Source: PALSA-612 sp963791225 (GTDB lineage Bacteria; Actinomycetota; Thermoleophilia; Gaiellales; Gaiellaceae). Taken from it: a stretch of DNA of 64,000 nt. The position numbers and the translations under genes were made by a program. The notes beneath the pieces are model-generated. The model was not told where the DNA came from and did not search any database. It saw only the letters and a list, made by a program, of their open reading frames with translations. The stretch spans positions 310,001-374,000 of the forward strand of contig CAWBRV010000003.1 of the NCBI GenBank assembly GCA_963791225.1, written 5' to 3'. Numbering within the stretch: position 1 is the first letter of the stretch; the number at the start of each line of letters is the position of its first letter. Shown here piece by piece: positions 1-8,566 of this stretch.

Positions 1-534
1 GGGCTCGACATCACCGCCCGGACGAATCACGCGCTCTACATCAGCCACTACCCGCAGGGGCGCGACGCAACCGTCAACTACCCCGACGTCGATCTCAAGT
101 TCGTGAACGACACGAAGGCGTGGCTGCTTCTCCGTACGTTCGTCTCGTCGTACTCGCTGACCGTCAACCTGTACGGCACGAGTCCCCACCGGCACGTCGT
201 GAGCGAGACGGCGCCGCTCGTCGCGACCGGGCAGCCGCCGACGCAGTGGGTGAAGGACTCGACGCTGGCGAAGGGGACGAAGGTGATCGTTGAGGCAGGG
301 TCGTCGCCGCTGTCGACGTCCGTGCACCGCAAGGTGTACGCGGCCGACGGGAAGCTGATCTACGACAACGTCTGGTACTCGCGCTACGTCGGGGAGAAGC
401 GGGTCGTCCACATCGGGACGAAGCCGCCCGTGAAGGCCGGGCCGACCGGTGCGTCGGGCCCGACGGGCGCATCCGGTCCGACGGGCGCCGCGGGTCCGAC
501 GGGGCCGGCCGGCCCGACCGACCCGACGCACTGA
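1..534 (+). CDS. VanW-family protein, C-terminal part, with collagen-like tail (5' truncated)
   Basis: The reading frame is open from base 1, so the start lies outside the window. The visible 177 residues begin with the conserved end of a VanW domain: HALYISHYPQGRDATV, then DLKFVNDT and a strand-rich segment ending SLTVNLYGT. VanW-domain proteins are usually secreted or envelope-anchored, often with peptidoglycan-binding domains; their exact role is not settled. After about residue 140 the protein becomes a collagen-like Gly-X-Y run (repeats of GPTGAS and GPTGPA) and ends at PTDPTH. That tail is low-complexity and probably an extended cell-surface stalk. The next gene is convergent, six bases away. 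Confidence 0.75.
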   Translation, partial: GLDITARTNHALYISHYPQGRDATVNYPDVDLKFVNDTKAWLLLRTFVSSYSLTVNLYGTSPHRHVVSETAPLVATGQPPTQWVKDSTLAKGTKVIVEAGSSPLSTSVHRKVYAADGKLIYDNVWYSRYVGEKRVVHIGTKPPVKAGPTGASGPTGASGPTGAAGPTGPAGPTDPTH

Positions 535-540
535 CGCCTC

Positions 541-975
541 CTACGACGAGGCTTCGGCCTGTTCGATCGCCTCGCGCAGCCAGTCCGGGAGCCGCGTCGG
601 GCGAAGCGAGTCGTGGTCGACGGTCGCGTGCAGCGTCCAACCGTCCGCGACCGGCTCGGCCTCGGCGTCGCTGATGCGCTCGATCAGGTAGTCGAAGCGG
701 AAGCGCGCACCGCGGAGATCGCCGCAGCGGACGTTGATCCGCAGCCGGTCGTCGAAGCGTACGGCGCCCAGGTAGCGCACGTGGGCCTCGATCGTCAGCG
801 CCTCGATACCGAGTTCGCGGATGCGGTTGTACCCGCCCGTGAAGCGGGCCAGGTAGTCGACGCGCGCCACCTCGTACCAGACGAGGTAGGAGGCGTTGTG
901 CGCGATGCCCTGCGCATCGGTCTCGGCGAAGCGCACCGAGACCTCGGTCGCGTGAGAGAACGTCTGCTCGGGCAC
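541..975 (-). CDS. Acyl-CoA thioesterase, 4HBT/YbgC-FadM family
   Basis: A 144-residue single hotdog-fold protein. The N-terminal motif RFAETDAQGIAHNASYLVW matches the 4-hydroxybenzoyl-CoA thioesterase signature, with the catalytic Asp in ETDAQG and a following His-Asn. Members hydrolyse short or medium acyl-CoA thioesters in the cytoplasm; the substrate cannot be read from sequence. The length is normal for the family. The start at 975 is followed on the other side by a divergent palindromic repeat array and the broken sirtuin gene. Confidence 0.85.
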   Translation of the reverse strand: MPEQTFSHATEVSVRFAETDAQGIAHNASYLVWYEVARVDYLARFTGGYNRIRELGIEALTIEAHVRYLGAVRFDDRLRINVRCGDLRGARFRFDYLIERISDAEAEPVADGWTLHATVDHDSLRPTRLPDWLREAIEQAEASS

Positions 976-990
976 GGGGCGACAACTCTA

Positions 991-1057
991 GTGCCCGGCA
1001 CGTGCCAGGCACGTGCCGGGTTGGTGCCAGGCACGCGCCGGGTCGGTGTCTGGCACC
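991..1057. repeat. Palindromic repeat array, locus 1
   Basis: Several tandem or degenerate units of GTGCC[A/T]GGCAC, here with variants GTGCCCGGCAC, GTGCCAGGCAC and a diverged unit ending TGTCTGGCACC. It fills the gap between the divergent thioesterase and sirtuin starts. Confidence 0.85.
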
Positions 1058-1076
1058 GAAGCTGTACAACTCGGCC

Positions 1077-1831
1077 GTGTCCGTCGAGCGACTCGCCGAG
1101 CTGATCCGCGCGCGCCAGCCGTGCGTCGTCCTGACGGGCGCCGGCGTGAGCACCGAGAGCGGCATTCCCGACTTCCGGTCGGCGGGCGGGATCTGGGCGC
1201 AATACGACCCGATGGAGTACGCGTCGATCGACGCGTTCCGCCGTGATCCGGTGAAGGTCTGGGACTTCTACGGACGTCGTCTCGGAGTGCTCGCGACCGC
1301 GCGTCCGAACGCCGCGCACGAGGCTCTGGCCGAGCTCGAGCGAGCCGGGCTACGTTCGGGCGATCGTCACCCAGAACGTCGATCGGCTCCACGAGCTGGC
1401 CGGCTCTCGCGACGTCGTCGAGGTGCACGGCTCGATCCGGACGGCGAGCTGCCTCTCCTGCGGCAGAGACGTCGAGCTTCGACGAGGTCGTGCGGCTGCT
1501 CGAGAAGGCGCCGGCGCCCCGCTGTCCGCTCTGTGGGAGCGTGCTGAAGCCGGACGTGGTCATGTTCGGCGAGCTGCTGCCGGCGGCGGCAATCGAGCGG
1601 GCGGTCGAGCTCGCCGGCAGCGCGCGGCTGTTGCTCGTCGTCGGCTCCTCGCTCGCCGTCTTCCCGGTCGCCGCGCTCCCGGAGACCACGCTCCGGGCGG
1701 GGGGAGCGGTCGCGATCGTGAATGCCGAGCCGACGCCGTTCGACGGCGAGGCGGCGATCGTGATCCATGCTCCGGCCGGGGAGACGCTCTCCGCCGTGCG
1801 CCGCCATCTCGCCTCGGAGCCCGGCACCTGA
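1077..1831 (+). pseudogene. Sirtuin (NAD-dependent protein deacylase), two frameshifts
   Basis: Translation in three successive frames gives a complete sirtuin of about 250 residues. Frame one has LTGAGVSTESGIPDFRS (NAD-binding GAGxS). Frame two has the TQNVDRLHELAGS motif, the catalytic His in VHGS and the first zinc pair CLSCG. Frame three has the second pair CPLCG, VVMFGE and GSSLAVFP. The first shift is an apparent extra G in GGG at 1347-1349. The second is a +1 shift near 1477. All family motifs are otherwise intact, so the change is recent or is a sequencing error. The GTG at 1077 is the likely start; longer frames from 1002 or 1013 only translate the repeat array. The 3' end runs into the next repeat array. 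Confidence 0.8.
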
Positions 1832-1833
1832 CC

Positions 1834-1859
1834 GGTGCCAGGCACGTGCCAGGCACGCG
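1834..1859. repeat. Palindromic repeat array, locus 2
   Basis: Two direct GTGCCAGGCAC units plus a half unit lie three bases after the sirtuin stop and before the 109-aa coiled-coil gene. Confidence 0.85.
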
Positions 1860-1890
1860 TGTCGGGTACCGCACGAGTTATCGTCCAGGT

Positions 1891-2220
1891 ATGGCACGTT
1901 CGCGAAAGACACAGGAGAAGGACGTCGTCTCGCGGCTCAGCGACGCGGGCGAGGACGCGATCCAGCGGTTGTCCGACCTGCCGGGCGGCAAGCTGATGCT
2001 GAAGGCGATGGCAGAGGTCCGCGGCGGGGTCGACGAGCTCGCGACCAAGCTGCGGCGCATCGATCCGCTCGAGCGGAGGGTGGCGGCGGTCGAGAAGCGG
2101 CTCGCCGCGCTGGAGAAGCCGAAGGCGAAGACGACCACGGCGCGACGGCGCACGACGACGGCCCGCAAGCCCGCCACCCGGGCGAAGGCGAAGCCCGAGT
2201 CGGGCTCGAGCGGCTCCTAG
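1891..2220 (+). CDS. Small coiled-coil protein with Lys/Arg/Thr-rich tail, function unknown
   Basis: A 109-residue protein. Residues about 1-45 are amphipathic helix (VVSRLSDAGEDAIQRLSDLP). Residues about 45-75 look like a short coiled coil with Leu heptads and alternating E/R/K (LERRVAAVEKRLAALEKP). The tail is basic and Ala/Thr-rich with repeated TTTARR and KPATRAK, reminiscent of nucleic-acid- or phosphate-binding tails. The ATG at 1891 is the only sensible start, because upstream the frame runs through the sirtuin. I do not recognise a named family. It overlaps the convergent kinase gene by four bases. Confidence 0.65.
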   Translation: MARSRKTQEKDVVSRLSDAGEDAIQRLSDLPGGKLMLKAMAEVRGGVDELATKLRRIDPLERRVAAVEKRLAALEKPKAKTTTARRRTTTARKPATRAKAKPESGSSGS

Positions 2221-3134
2221 GCCGGAACCCGAAGCCGAAGCGCACCGGGAACGACGTCGAATCGCACCGGCGTCGTCCCGGGCTGCTCGCCGTCGATCTC
2301 GACCGGTAGCGGCACCGCGGCCTCGACCGTGATCGACGCCCCGCGCAGGAGCTCTGCCTTCGGATGCGGGAGATGTGTCCCCTGGTAGATCTTCGGCATC
2401 GTCAACGCCAGGTCGAGCTTGCCCACGTCGCCGATCAGCAGGACGTCGAGCAGGCCGTCGTCGGGCTCGGCGTCCGGGCAGATCTTCATCCCGCCCGCGA
2501 GATACCGGCAGTTGGCGACGATCACGTCGAACATCGGGCCGGACCGCAGATCGCCGTCGACGGTGACCTGCACCTCCGTGTTCCGCCAGCGCGCGAAGAC
2601 GACGACGGTCGACCAGAGGTACGCGACCTTGCCCCCGAACGGAGCGCGGGTCGCCTCGCTCGTCCGCTTCGCGACCGCCCCGCTCATCCCCGCGCTGGCG
2701 ATGTTGGCGAAGTAGGACTCGCGGGGCTCGCCGTCCCAGGCGCGGTAGGCAGCCCGGCCGAGGTCGATCGTCCGCGTCCGGCCCTCGAGCGCGACGCGCA
2801 CGGCGTCCTCGAGCCTGGCGGGGATGCCGAACGTGCGCACGAAATCGCCGCCCGTCCCGCGCGGGATGATCACCAGCTCCGCGCTTTCCGCCCCGACGAG
2901 GCCGTTCGCGACCTCGTTGACCGTGCCGTCGCCGCCGACCGCGACGAGCAGCGACGCGCCTCCCTCCACGGCCGCGCGGGCGAGCTCGCGGAGATGCCCC
3001 GGCTGCTCCGAGAACAGCGCGTCGCCCGTGAGCCCCAGGGCGGCGGCCTTGCGGGCGAGCTCCGGCCAGCGGCGGCCCGTGGCGCCGCTCGCCGACGCGG
3101 GGTTGACGAGGAAGACTGTCCCGGGCCCGCTAAT
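2217..3134 (-). CDS. Diacylglycerol/lipid kinase catalytic-domain protein (DgkB/YegS-like)
   Basis: About 305 residues read in frame from just after deoD. The N-terminus has FLVNPASASGATGR and then the DAGK motif VAVGGDGTVNEVANGL. IIPRGTGGDFVRTFGIP and the C-terminal DVVPGALRLRVPA agree with the YegS/DgkB fold, which phosphorylates lipid hydroxyls with ATP at the membrane. There is no in-frame ATG, GTG or TTG before the GTG at 2969, and starting there would delete the conserved N-terminal strand. The frame continues to an ATT at 3134 that overlaps the deoD stop (ATTAG), so I place the start there with low certainty. A small upstream indel is the alternative. It is probably co-transcribed after deoD. 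Confidence 0.75.
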   Translation of the reverse strand: MSGPGTVFLVNPASASGATGRRWPELARKAAALGLTGDALFSEQPGHLRELARAAVEGGASLLVAVGGDGTVNEVANGLVGAESAELVIIPRGTGGDFVRTFGIPARLEDAVRVALEGRTRTIDLGRAAYRAWDGEPRESYFANIASAGMSGAVAKRTSEATRAPFGGKVAYLWSTVVVFARWRNTEVQVTVDGDLRSGPMFDVIVANCRYLAGGMKICPDAEPDDGLLDVLLIGDVGKLDLALTMPKIYQGTHLPHPKAELLRGASITVEAAVPLPVEIDGEQPGTTPVRFDVVPGALRLRVPA

Positions 3135-3849
3135 GCTTCTCGCCCGCGGCGGTGACGGTGTGGAGCGCGAGCTCGGTCATCTGGTCGACCGCGGCCCGCA
3201 TCTCCTCGTCCGAGATCCGGATGAACTCGCCCTCGATCACGACATCGGAGACCGTCAGGAGGCAGCCGGTCTTGATCTTCCGGAGCGCGCCGAGCGTGAA
3301 CAGGACCGCCGCCTCCATCTCGACCGCCAGCACGCCGCGCTCCGACCAGCGCTGGTACTGGCCGCCGTCCGGGTTGTAGAAGATGTCGCTGGAGACGATC
3401 GGGCCGACGCGAACCGGCTTGCCGAGCTCCTTCGCCGCATGGACGGCGCCGTGGACCAGGTCCCAGTCGGCCGTGGGCACGTGCTGCTCGCCGATCAGGT
3501 GGCGCGCGGTCGCATCGGCCGGGACGGCGGTCAGCGCCACGATCAGGTCGCCGAGCTTCATGTCCGGCTGGAGACCGCCGCACGTTCCAACGCGCAGGAT
3601 GCGCTTGACGCCGAGCATCACGAGCTCCTCGATCACGATCGCCGCCGACGGGCAGCCCATCCCGCTCGACTGCACCGAGACCGGCTTGCCCTCGAACGCG
3701 CCCGTGTAGCCGAGCATCCCGCGCTCGCCGTTCACCTGCTTCGGGTCGGTTAGGAACGTGTCGGCGATGTACTTCGCCCGCAGGGGATCACCGGGGAGAA
3801 GACAGGCCTCGGCGTAGTCGCCCGGCTCGGCGCGGAGGTGGATCGGCAT
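3130..3849 (-). CDS. deoD: Purine-nucleoside phosphorylase, DeoD type
   Basis: A 239-residue member of the PNP/UDP phosphorylase superfamily. Visible signatures are PGDPLRAKYIADTFL (phosphate-binding Gly-Asp-Pro), SSGMGCPSAAI, RVGTCGG, VEMEAAVLF (base/ribose Glu pair) and TVSDVV with the purine-contacting Asp. The enzyme splits purine nucleosides with phosphate to the base and ribose-1-phosphate in the cytoplasm (salvage). The length is exactly that of hexameric DeoD enzymes. The downstream kinase gene begins at its stop codon. The GNAT gene on the other strand starts about 40 bases away. Confidence 0.92.
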   Translation of the reverse strand: MPIHLRAEPGDYAEACLLPGDPLRAKYIADTFLTDPKQVNGERGMLGYTGAFEGKPVSVQSSGMGCPSAAIVIEELVMLGVKRILRVGTCGGLQPDMKLGDLIVALTAVPADATARHLIGEQHVPTADWDLVHGAVHAAKELGKPVRVGPIVSSDIFYNPDGGQYQRWSERGVLAVEMEAAVLFTLGALRKIKTGCLLTVSDVVIEGEFIRISDEEMRAAVDQMTELALHTVTAAGEKH

Positions 3850-3891
3850 GGGGCCGAAGCCTACGGGTTTCGGCGCCTAGAGTTGCAGGCG

Positions 3892-4674
3892 ATGTCCGCG
3901 GAGACCGTCATCCCCCGGCTCGAGCCGATCCTCGAGTACTGCGCCGGGGACCCGGTCGAGCGCGTCTTCCTCGAGGACGTCGCGCGGCGCGGCCTCGGCC
4001 GGTTCAGCGCCGTCGAAGAAGACGGCCGGCTCGTCGCGCTGTGCCACGTCGGCGCCAACGTCGTCCCCTCGGGTCGCGGCTGCGGAGCGTTCGCGGGCGT
4101 CACTTCGCGCAGCCGTGCGCGCATGCTGATCGGCGAGGAGCAGGCGGTGGGCGAGCTCTGGGAGGCCGCCGGCGCGCGGATGCCGGTGCCGCGCGAGGAT
4201 CGGCCGGGCCAGCCGGTCTACGTTCTCCGCGAGCCGCCGGAGCCGGGGGAGACGGAGCTCCGCGAGGCGACGACGAGCGACCTCGACGTCCTCGTCCCGG
4301 CCTGCGCGCGGGCGCATTTCGAGGAGATCGGGATCGACCCGCTGCGCCGCGATCCCGAGGGGTTTCGTTGGCGAACGCAGGCCCAGATCGGCGAGGGGCG
4401 CTCGTGGATCTGGCTCGACGGCGAGACGATCCTGTTCAAGGCGGAGGCCTCCGCCTGGACGCCGCACGCCGTCCAGCTGCAGCAGGTCTGGGTCGATCCC
4501 TCGGTTCGTGGACGCGGCTACGGCAAGCGCGGGATGCGCGACCTCTGCCGTCTCCTGCTCGCGCGCACGCCGACCGTGTGCCTCTTCGTGCGCGCCGAAA
4601 ACGAGGCCGGGATCCGCACGTACGAGTCGATCGGGATGAAGCAGACGATCTCGTACCGCAGCCTGATCTTCTAG
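3892..4674 (+). CDS. GNAT family N-acetyltransferase with N-terminal DUF4081-like domain
   Basis: 260 residues from the ATG at 3892. An 18-codon upstream extension exists but has no conserved look. The N-terminal half (RVFLEDVARRGLGRF, GANVVPSG, RMLIGEEQAVGELW) matches the DUF4081 type that precedes GNAT domains in actinobacteria. The C-terminal half carries the acetyl-CoA loop QVWVDPSVRGRGYGKRGM and VCLFVRAENEAGIRTYESIG, a classic motif A/B pair. The substrate is unknown. It is transcribed away from deoD. Confidence 0.85.
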   Translation: MSAETVIPRLEPILEYCAGDPVERVFLEDVARRGLGRFSAVEEDGRLVALCHVGANVVPSGRGCGAFAGVTSRSRARMLIGEEQAVGELWEAAGARMPVPREDRPGQPVYVLREPPEPGETELREATTSDLDVLVPACARAHFEEIGIDPLRRDPEGFRWRTQAQIGEGRSWIWLDGETILFKAEASAWTPHAVQLQQVWVDPSVRGRGYGKRGMRDLCRLLLARTPTVCLFVRAENEAGIRTYESIGMKQTISYRSLIF

Positions 4675-4686
4675 CGCTCGTTACGC

Positions 4687-4714
4687 TTGACACGCAGGTC
4701 GGCCTCTGTATTAG
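4687..4714 (+). promoter_or_regulatory. Candidate sigma-70 promoter for the NACHT NTPase gene
   Basis: TTGACA at 4687-4692, a 16-base spacer and TATTAG at 4709-4714, followed by a strong ribosome site (GGAGG near 4736) just ahead of the GTG at 4746. This is one of the best -35/-10 pairs in the window and lies in an otherwise empty 70-base gap. Confidence 0.5.
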
Positions 4715-4745
4715 TTAGCCGGGCTGTCGATCCTAGGAGGTCGCC

Positions 4746-7553
4746 GTGCCCTCCACTGCCTCGCACGATTCCGTCACCAGGCGGCATCTTCGCCGGCCGA
4801 AGGGCGTGCAATGGGCATCGCAGGTCATCTGGCGCTACGGGCCGGGTCTGGCCCTTCTCGTCTTCTCCCTCGTCGTCGGCGTACCGCTCGTGCTCGGCCT
4901 CGCCTGGGCGCCCGCCGGGCACTGGCTCGACAGGGAGGCAAGGGCGCACGACGTCGGAGTCGCTCTCCTCGAGCACGTGGCGGTGGCGGCGCTGGTCGCG
5001 GCGGCGGCGTATTACTGGTTGTTCGGCTTCAAGCGGCAGTGGGCCCTCAGAAGCTACCGCAGGTGTGCCTGCAAGGAGTCCTGGGAGCTCGTGGACTGGG
5101 CGCTCGCGCGCCCACCGAAGGTCCGGCCCACGATGGTGAGGCTGCTCGCCGACGGGATCGCCCGCAGCCGGGAGCCGGCCGTCGCCGTCGTCCAGGGGCG
5201 AGCCGGGACGGGCAGGACGAGCTTCATCGCCTGGCTCATCCCGGAGCTGGCGATGAAGAAGCTCATTCCGGTCCCGGTGCTCGCACGGCCCGACGGCCCG
5301 TTCGACGTGAAGCTCGTCAAGGAAGCCTTCTGCCAGAACATCGACGACGTGCTGGAGACGGACGAGGAAGTCGACGCCATCTGGCACCGTGCGAAGGGAA
5401 CGCGCGACATGGTCGCGCTCATTGACGGGTTCGACGACGAGATCGTCGAGTCGATGTGGCACGACGACGGCGAGCGGCTCCGCAGGGCCATCCGGTCGCT
5501 CCGCTCCAACAACATCGCCGTCGTCCTCGCCTCGACGCGGGAGCTTCCGCTCGGCGACATCGTGGCGCTGCGCGAGGACCTCGACCTCTTCAGTCGCGAG
5601 GAAGCCAGGACGTTCCTCGAGGACGAGATCCGGCGAACCGCCGCGGAGGACGACGGCTCGGCCGTCGAGGGGCGTATTCGGGAGGCGTACGCCGCCGTGG
5701 ACCAGCTCCCGGATCTCGTCGGCGATTCATTCATCGCGCCCTTCTACCTCGACGTGCTGCTGCGGTTGCAGCGGGCAGGAGTCCTGCTCGACGCGCTGCC
5801 TTCGCATACCGACCAGTGGCGTGCGACGGTTCTCCAGAGGTACCTCGACGCGATCGACGGCGGCAGGATCGACCTCGACCGGACCTCCGGCGACACCGGA
5901 GCGGCCGGCCGCACGCGACGTGCGCACGAGGCGAGGAAGGCAGCAGAGGAGGTTGCGTGTGCGCTGACGGCAGCCAAGCGGCCGGACCTGATGGTCGCCA
6001 AGACGTCCCTTGACCACGTGAAGGGCCGGGCTCTTTCCGATGCGCGCTGTCTCAACCTTCTGTGGTTCGGGTCGGAGCGTGTGGGCTTCGCAGCCGACGA
6101 CCTCGGCTCGTACCTGGGAGCGACCCTTCAGGAGGATTCCGACCGGCTCCTGGAGGATCTGCAGCAGGTTGCGGGCTCGCCCGGGCTCAGCCAGCGTGCC
6201 GACCGGCATGTGCTCGGCTCGCTGATCTTCTGGCACCTCCTCCATGACGGCCCGGCACGCACAGAGACCTTCCGCCGTTTCCTCGGAGCGGCGGAGAGCG
6301 CCGTCGAGCTTCGACCGTCCGTCGTCGCCGCCGCTGTCCGCATCGCCGGCACGTGCGGGCTCGACGAGTTCTGCGAGCGGGTCGAGGCGCTGGCCCGGCG
6401 GTGCATCGAGGAGTCGTTCGCGGACGACGCCCAGACGTCGTACGGCGACGAGCTGCTCGGACTCGTGCGCGCCCTCGGTGGCTGGCAGGCCCCCGGGGCT
6501 CACCGGCGGCTCTGGCAGCTGGCGGCGAGCGGAGACGTGGAAGTGGCGTGGCCCGCCGCGAAGGCTTTGGCCATGGCGACCAACACACCGGAGGAGACGC
6601 TCGCGAAGGAGATCGAGGACGTTCTCACGACGGCCGAGCACGGCGACCCCGCCGGCATGTCGCATCCGGACGACCGGCTCGGAAGCTCTCTGCGGTCGCT
6701 CGCGTGGATCCTCCCCGCCCTTCGCGGGAGCGGGACCCATGTCGAGGAGCAACTGGACCGCGTCACCCTTCTGTGCCTCGACAACCGCATGTCGAGGTTG
6801 CGCGGGGAGATGTCACTCGCACAGGGATTGAAGCTGGCCCTCCTGAACGACAGGGCGAGGGAGGCGAACGCGACGCATGTGGGGGAGCTGCTGGCGGGAA
6901 GGCGGCTGCTCTTCTGGCACGCCCGGCTCGTGCTCGTGCACGCGCTTCTCGCGACGGCGTGGAACCGGCGCGACGGCGCCGCCGACGGCCTCAAGGACCA
7001 GCTCCGCGCCGTTCGGTCGAGCGAGCCCCATGCGTTGGTCAGGCGCGGGGTCGAGCTCGCCAACGAGGGTCTGACGGAGCTCGGGCGAGCCGCTGCGGGC
7101 AAGGAGCCCCCTTTGACGAGGTACATGTGGACGCACGAGCGCGACGCCGTCAGGTGGGTCGAGCAAGGAAGGCACGACGTGAGCCAACTCGCCGGCGACG
7201 TCGTTCTCCTGAGCAACATGACGTATCGGCTGCGCAGCAGCGACCTGGACAAGGCGGAGCGTGCCGCCCTCGATCCCGATCTTCCGCCCTGCATCGCCGA
7301 CGTGGAAGCACGCGAGCACATCATGCGACGCTGCGACTGCGGCCGCGAGCTCTGCGGCAGCGCGCGCTCGCCCGTCCTGGAGGAGCGCGCGCCGTTCTCG
7401 GAGAGCTTCTGCCGCGAGCAGGCCCGCGTCGTCGCGCGGCACGGGCCGCCGCGCTGGACGAAGCGGCAGTTGGTTCCTCGCCGACGGCGGCGGTACCTGA
7501 AGGTGTTTTGGGAGAGTCAGGCGGAAGTCGCGCAGCCGAGGCGGTCCGAGTAG
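4746..7553 (+). CDS. Membrane-anchored NACHT/STAND-type P-loop NTPase with helical C-terminal region
   Basis: 935 residues. Two hydrophobic segments at about 31-53 and 70-93 anchor the N-terminus. A P-loop follows at about 150-159 (QGRAGTGRTS); the usual Walker A lysine is replaced by arginine. The Walker B is at about 222-231 (MVALIDGFDDE), with the Asp-Gly-x-Asp-Asp pattern typical of NACHT domains. Residues about 330-850 look all-helical without clear motifs, like HEAT/ARM-type sensor repeats. Near the C-terminus there is a Cys cluster (CDCGRELC, residues 863-870, and another Cys near 889) that could bind zinc, followed by a basic patch. STAND/NACHT ATPases act as ligand-triggered switches, several of them in phage defence or signalling; the role here is inference. 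It is a single gene with its own promoter, between a GNAT gene and tilS. Confidence 0.7.
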   Translation: MPSTASHDSVTRRHLRRPKGVQWASQVIWRYGPGLALLVFSLVVGVPLVLGLAWAPAGHWLDREARAHDVGVALLEHVAVAALVAAAAYYWLFGFKRQWALRSYRRCACKESWELVDWALARPPKVRPTMVRLLADGIARSREPAVAVVQGRAGTGRTSFIAWLIPELAMKKLIPVPVLARPDGPFDVKLVKEAFCQNIDDVLETDEEVDAIWHRAKGTRDMVALIDGFDDEIVESMWHDDGERLRRAIRSLRSNNIAVVLASTRELPLGDIVALREDLDLFSREEARTFLEDEIRRTAAEDDGSAVEGRIREAYAAVDQLPDLVGDSFIAPFYLDVLLRLQRAGVLLDALPSHTDQWRATVLQRYLDAIDGGRIDLDRTSGDTGAAGRTRRAHEARKAAEEVACALTAAKRPDLMVAKTSLDHVKGRALSDARCLNLLWFGSERVGFAADDLGSYLGATLQEDSDRLLEDLQQVAGSPGLSQRADRHVLGSLIFWHLLHDGPARTETFRRFLGAAESAVELRPSVVAAAVRIAGTCGLDEFCERVEALARRCIEESFADDAQTSYGDELLGLVRALGGWQAPGAHRRLWQLAASGDVEVAWPAAKALAMATNTPEETLAKEIEDVLTTAEHGDPAGMSHPDDRLGSSLRSLAWILPALRGSGTHVEEQLDRVTLLCLDNRMSRLRGEMSLAQGLKLALLNDRAREANATHVGELLAGRRLLFWHARLVLVHALLATAWNRRDGAADGLKDQLRAVRSSEPHALVRRGVELANEGLTELGRAAAGKEPPLTRYMWTHERDAVRWVEQGRHDVSQLAGDVVLLSNMTYRLRSSDLDKAERAALDPDLPPCIADVEAREHIMRRCDCGRELCGSARSPVLEERAPFSESFCREQARVVARHGPPRWTKRQLVPRRRRRYLKVFWESQAEVAQPRRSE

Positions 7554-7567
7554 CGCCGTCCGCCACA

Positions 7568-8566
7568 ATGGCTCGTATGGACGTTCGCGAGCTGCGCAGG
7601 CGCGTGGAGCACTTCATCCGTCGCCGAGAACTGGTCGACCCTGGCGGGGAGGTCACCTGCCTCGTCTCCGGCGGCGCCGACTCGACCTGCCTCTGGCACG
7701 TGCTGCGCGAGCTCGGCTACCGCGTCTCCGCGCTACACGTCGACCACGGCCTGCGCGGAGCCGAGTCCGAGGACGACGCGCGCTTCTGTCGCGAGGTCCT
7801 CGGCGCCGAGGTGGTGGCGGCGCCGCCCGGTCGCACGGAGGCCGAGCTGCGCGAGCTCCGCTACTCGTTCGCGACCGACCGCCTCCGTGCGACCGGCCAC
7901 ACGGCCTCCGACCAGGTCGAGACGGTCCTCTACCGCCTCGTCTCGAGCGGCCGCGCCGGCACCGGGATCAAGCCGAAGCGCGAGGACGGCGTCGTGCGGC
8001 CGCTGCTCGGGCTCTGGCACGAGGAGACCGAGGCCTATTGTGCGGCGGTCGGCCTCGCGTACCGTGAAGACACTTCGAACAGCGGCACGAAGCGAGGCCT
8101 GATCCGCTCACGGATCCTGCCGCTCCTCGAAGAGCTCGACCCACGGGCGCCAGAGAACCTGCTCGCTCTCGCCGCCGCGGACGAGCATCCACGCCTGCCG
8201 CGCACGCTCGAGCGAACGCTGCAGGAGCTGCTGGCGACGAGCGCCGGCACGAAGGAGACCGACCTCGGCGGCGGCATCCGCGCGGTCCGCGAGTACGACC
8301 GCGTGAGCCTCGAGCACGGCCCCGTCCGCTTCGGTCCCTGGACGATCGCCTCAGACCGTCCGGGCCTCGAGGTGCGTGCCTGGCAGCCCGGCGACCGTCT
8401 ACAGGGACGAAGCAAGAAGGTGCAGGACGTGTTCGTCGATGCGAAGGTGCCGCGCCGCGATCGGGCCGCCTGGCCGCTGGTCGTCGAGGGTGGCGAGGTT
8501 GTCTGCGTGCCCGGAATCGTGGAGACTGCCGGTGTGGAGTGGGAGCGCGATGACGACGCGGACTGA
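7568..8566 (+). CDS. tilS: tRNA(Ile)-lysidine synthase
   Basis: About 332 residues from the ATG at 7568 (a second ATG is at 7577). The N-terminal PP-loop CLVSGGADSTCLW binds ATP. HVDHGLRGAESEDDARFC and the TGHTASDQVETVLYRL motif are TilS hallmarks. The C-terminal piece with WQPGDRLQGRSKKVQDVFVD is the family's tRNA-binding domain. The enzyme converts C34 of the AUA-reading tRNA-Ile to lysidine and is normally essential. It overlaps hpt by 17 bases, and hpt then ftsH follow, the usual actinobacterial order. Confidence 0.92.
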   Translation: MARMDVRELRRRVEHFIRRRELVDPGGEVTCLVSGGADSTCLWHVLRELGYRVSALHVDHGLRGAESEDDARFCREVLGAEVVAAPPGRTEAELRELRYSFATDRLRATGHTASDQVETVLYRLVSSGRAGTGIKPKREDGVVRPLLGLWHEETEAYCAAVGLAYREDTSNSGTKRGLIRSRILPLLEELDPRAPENLLALAAADEHPRLPRTLERTLQELLATSAGTKETDLGGGIRAVREYDRVSLEHGPVRFGPWTIASDRPGLEVRAWQPGDRLQGRSKKVQDVFVDAKVPRRDRAAWPLVVEGGEVVCVPGIVETAGVEWERDDDAD

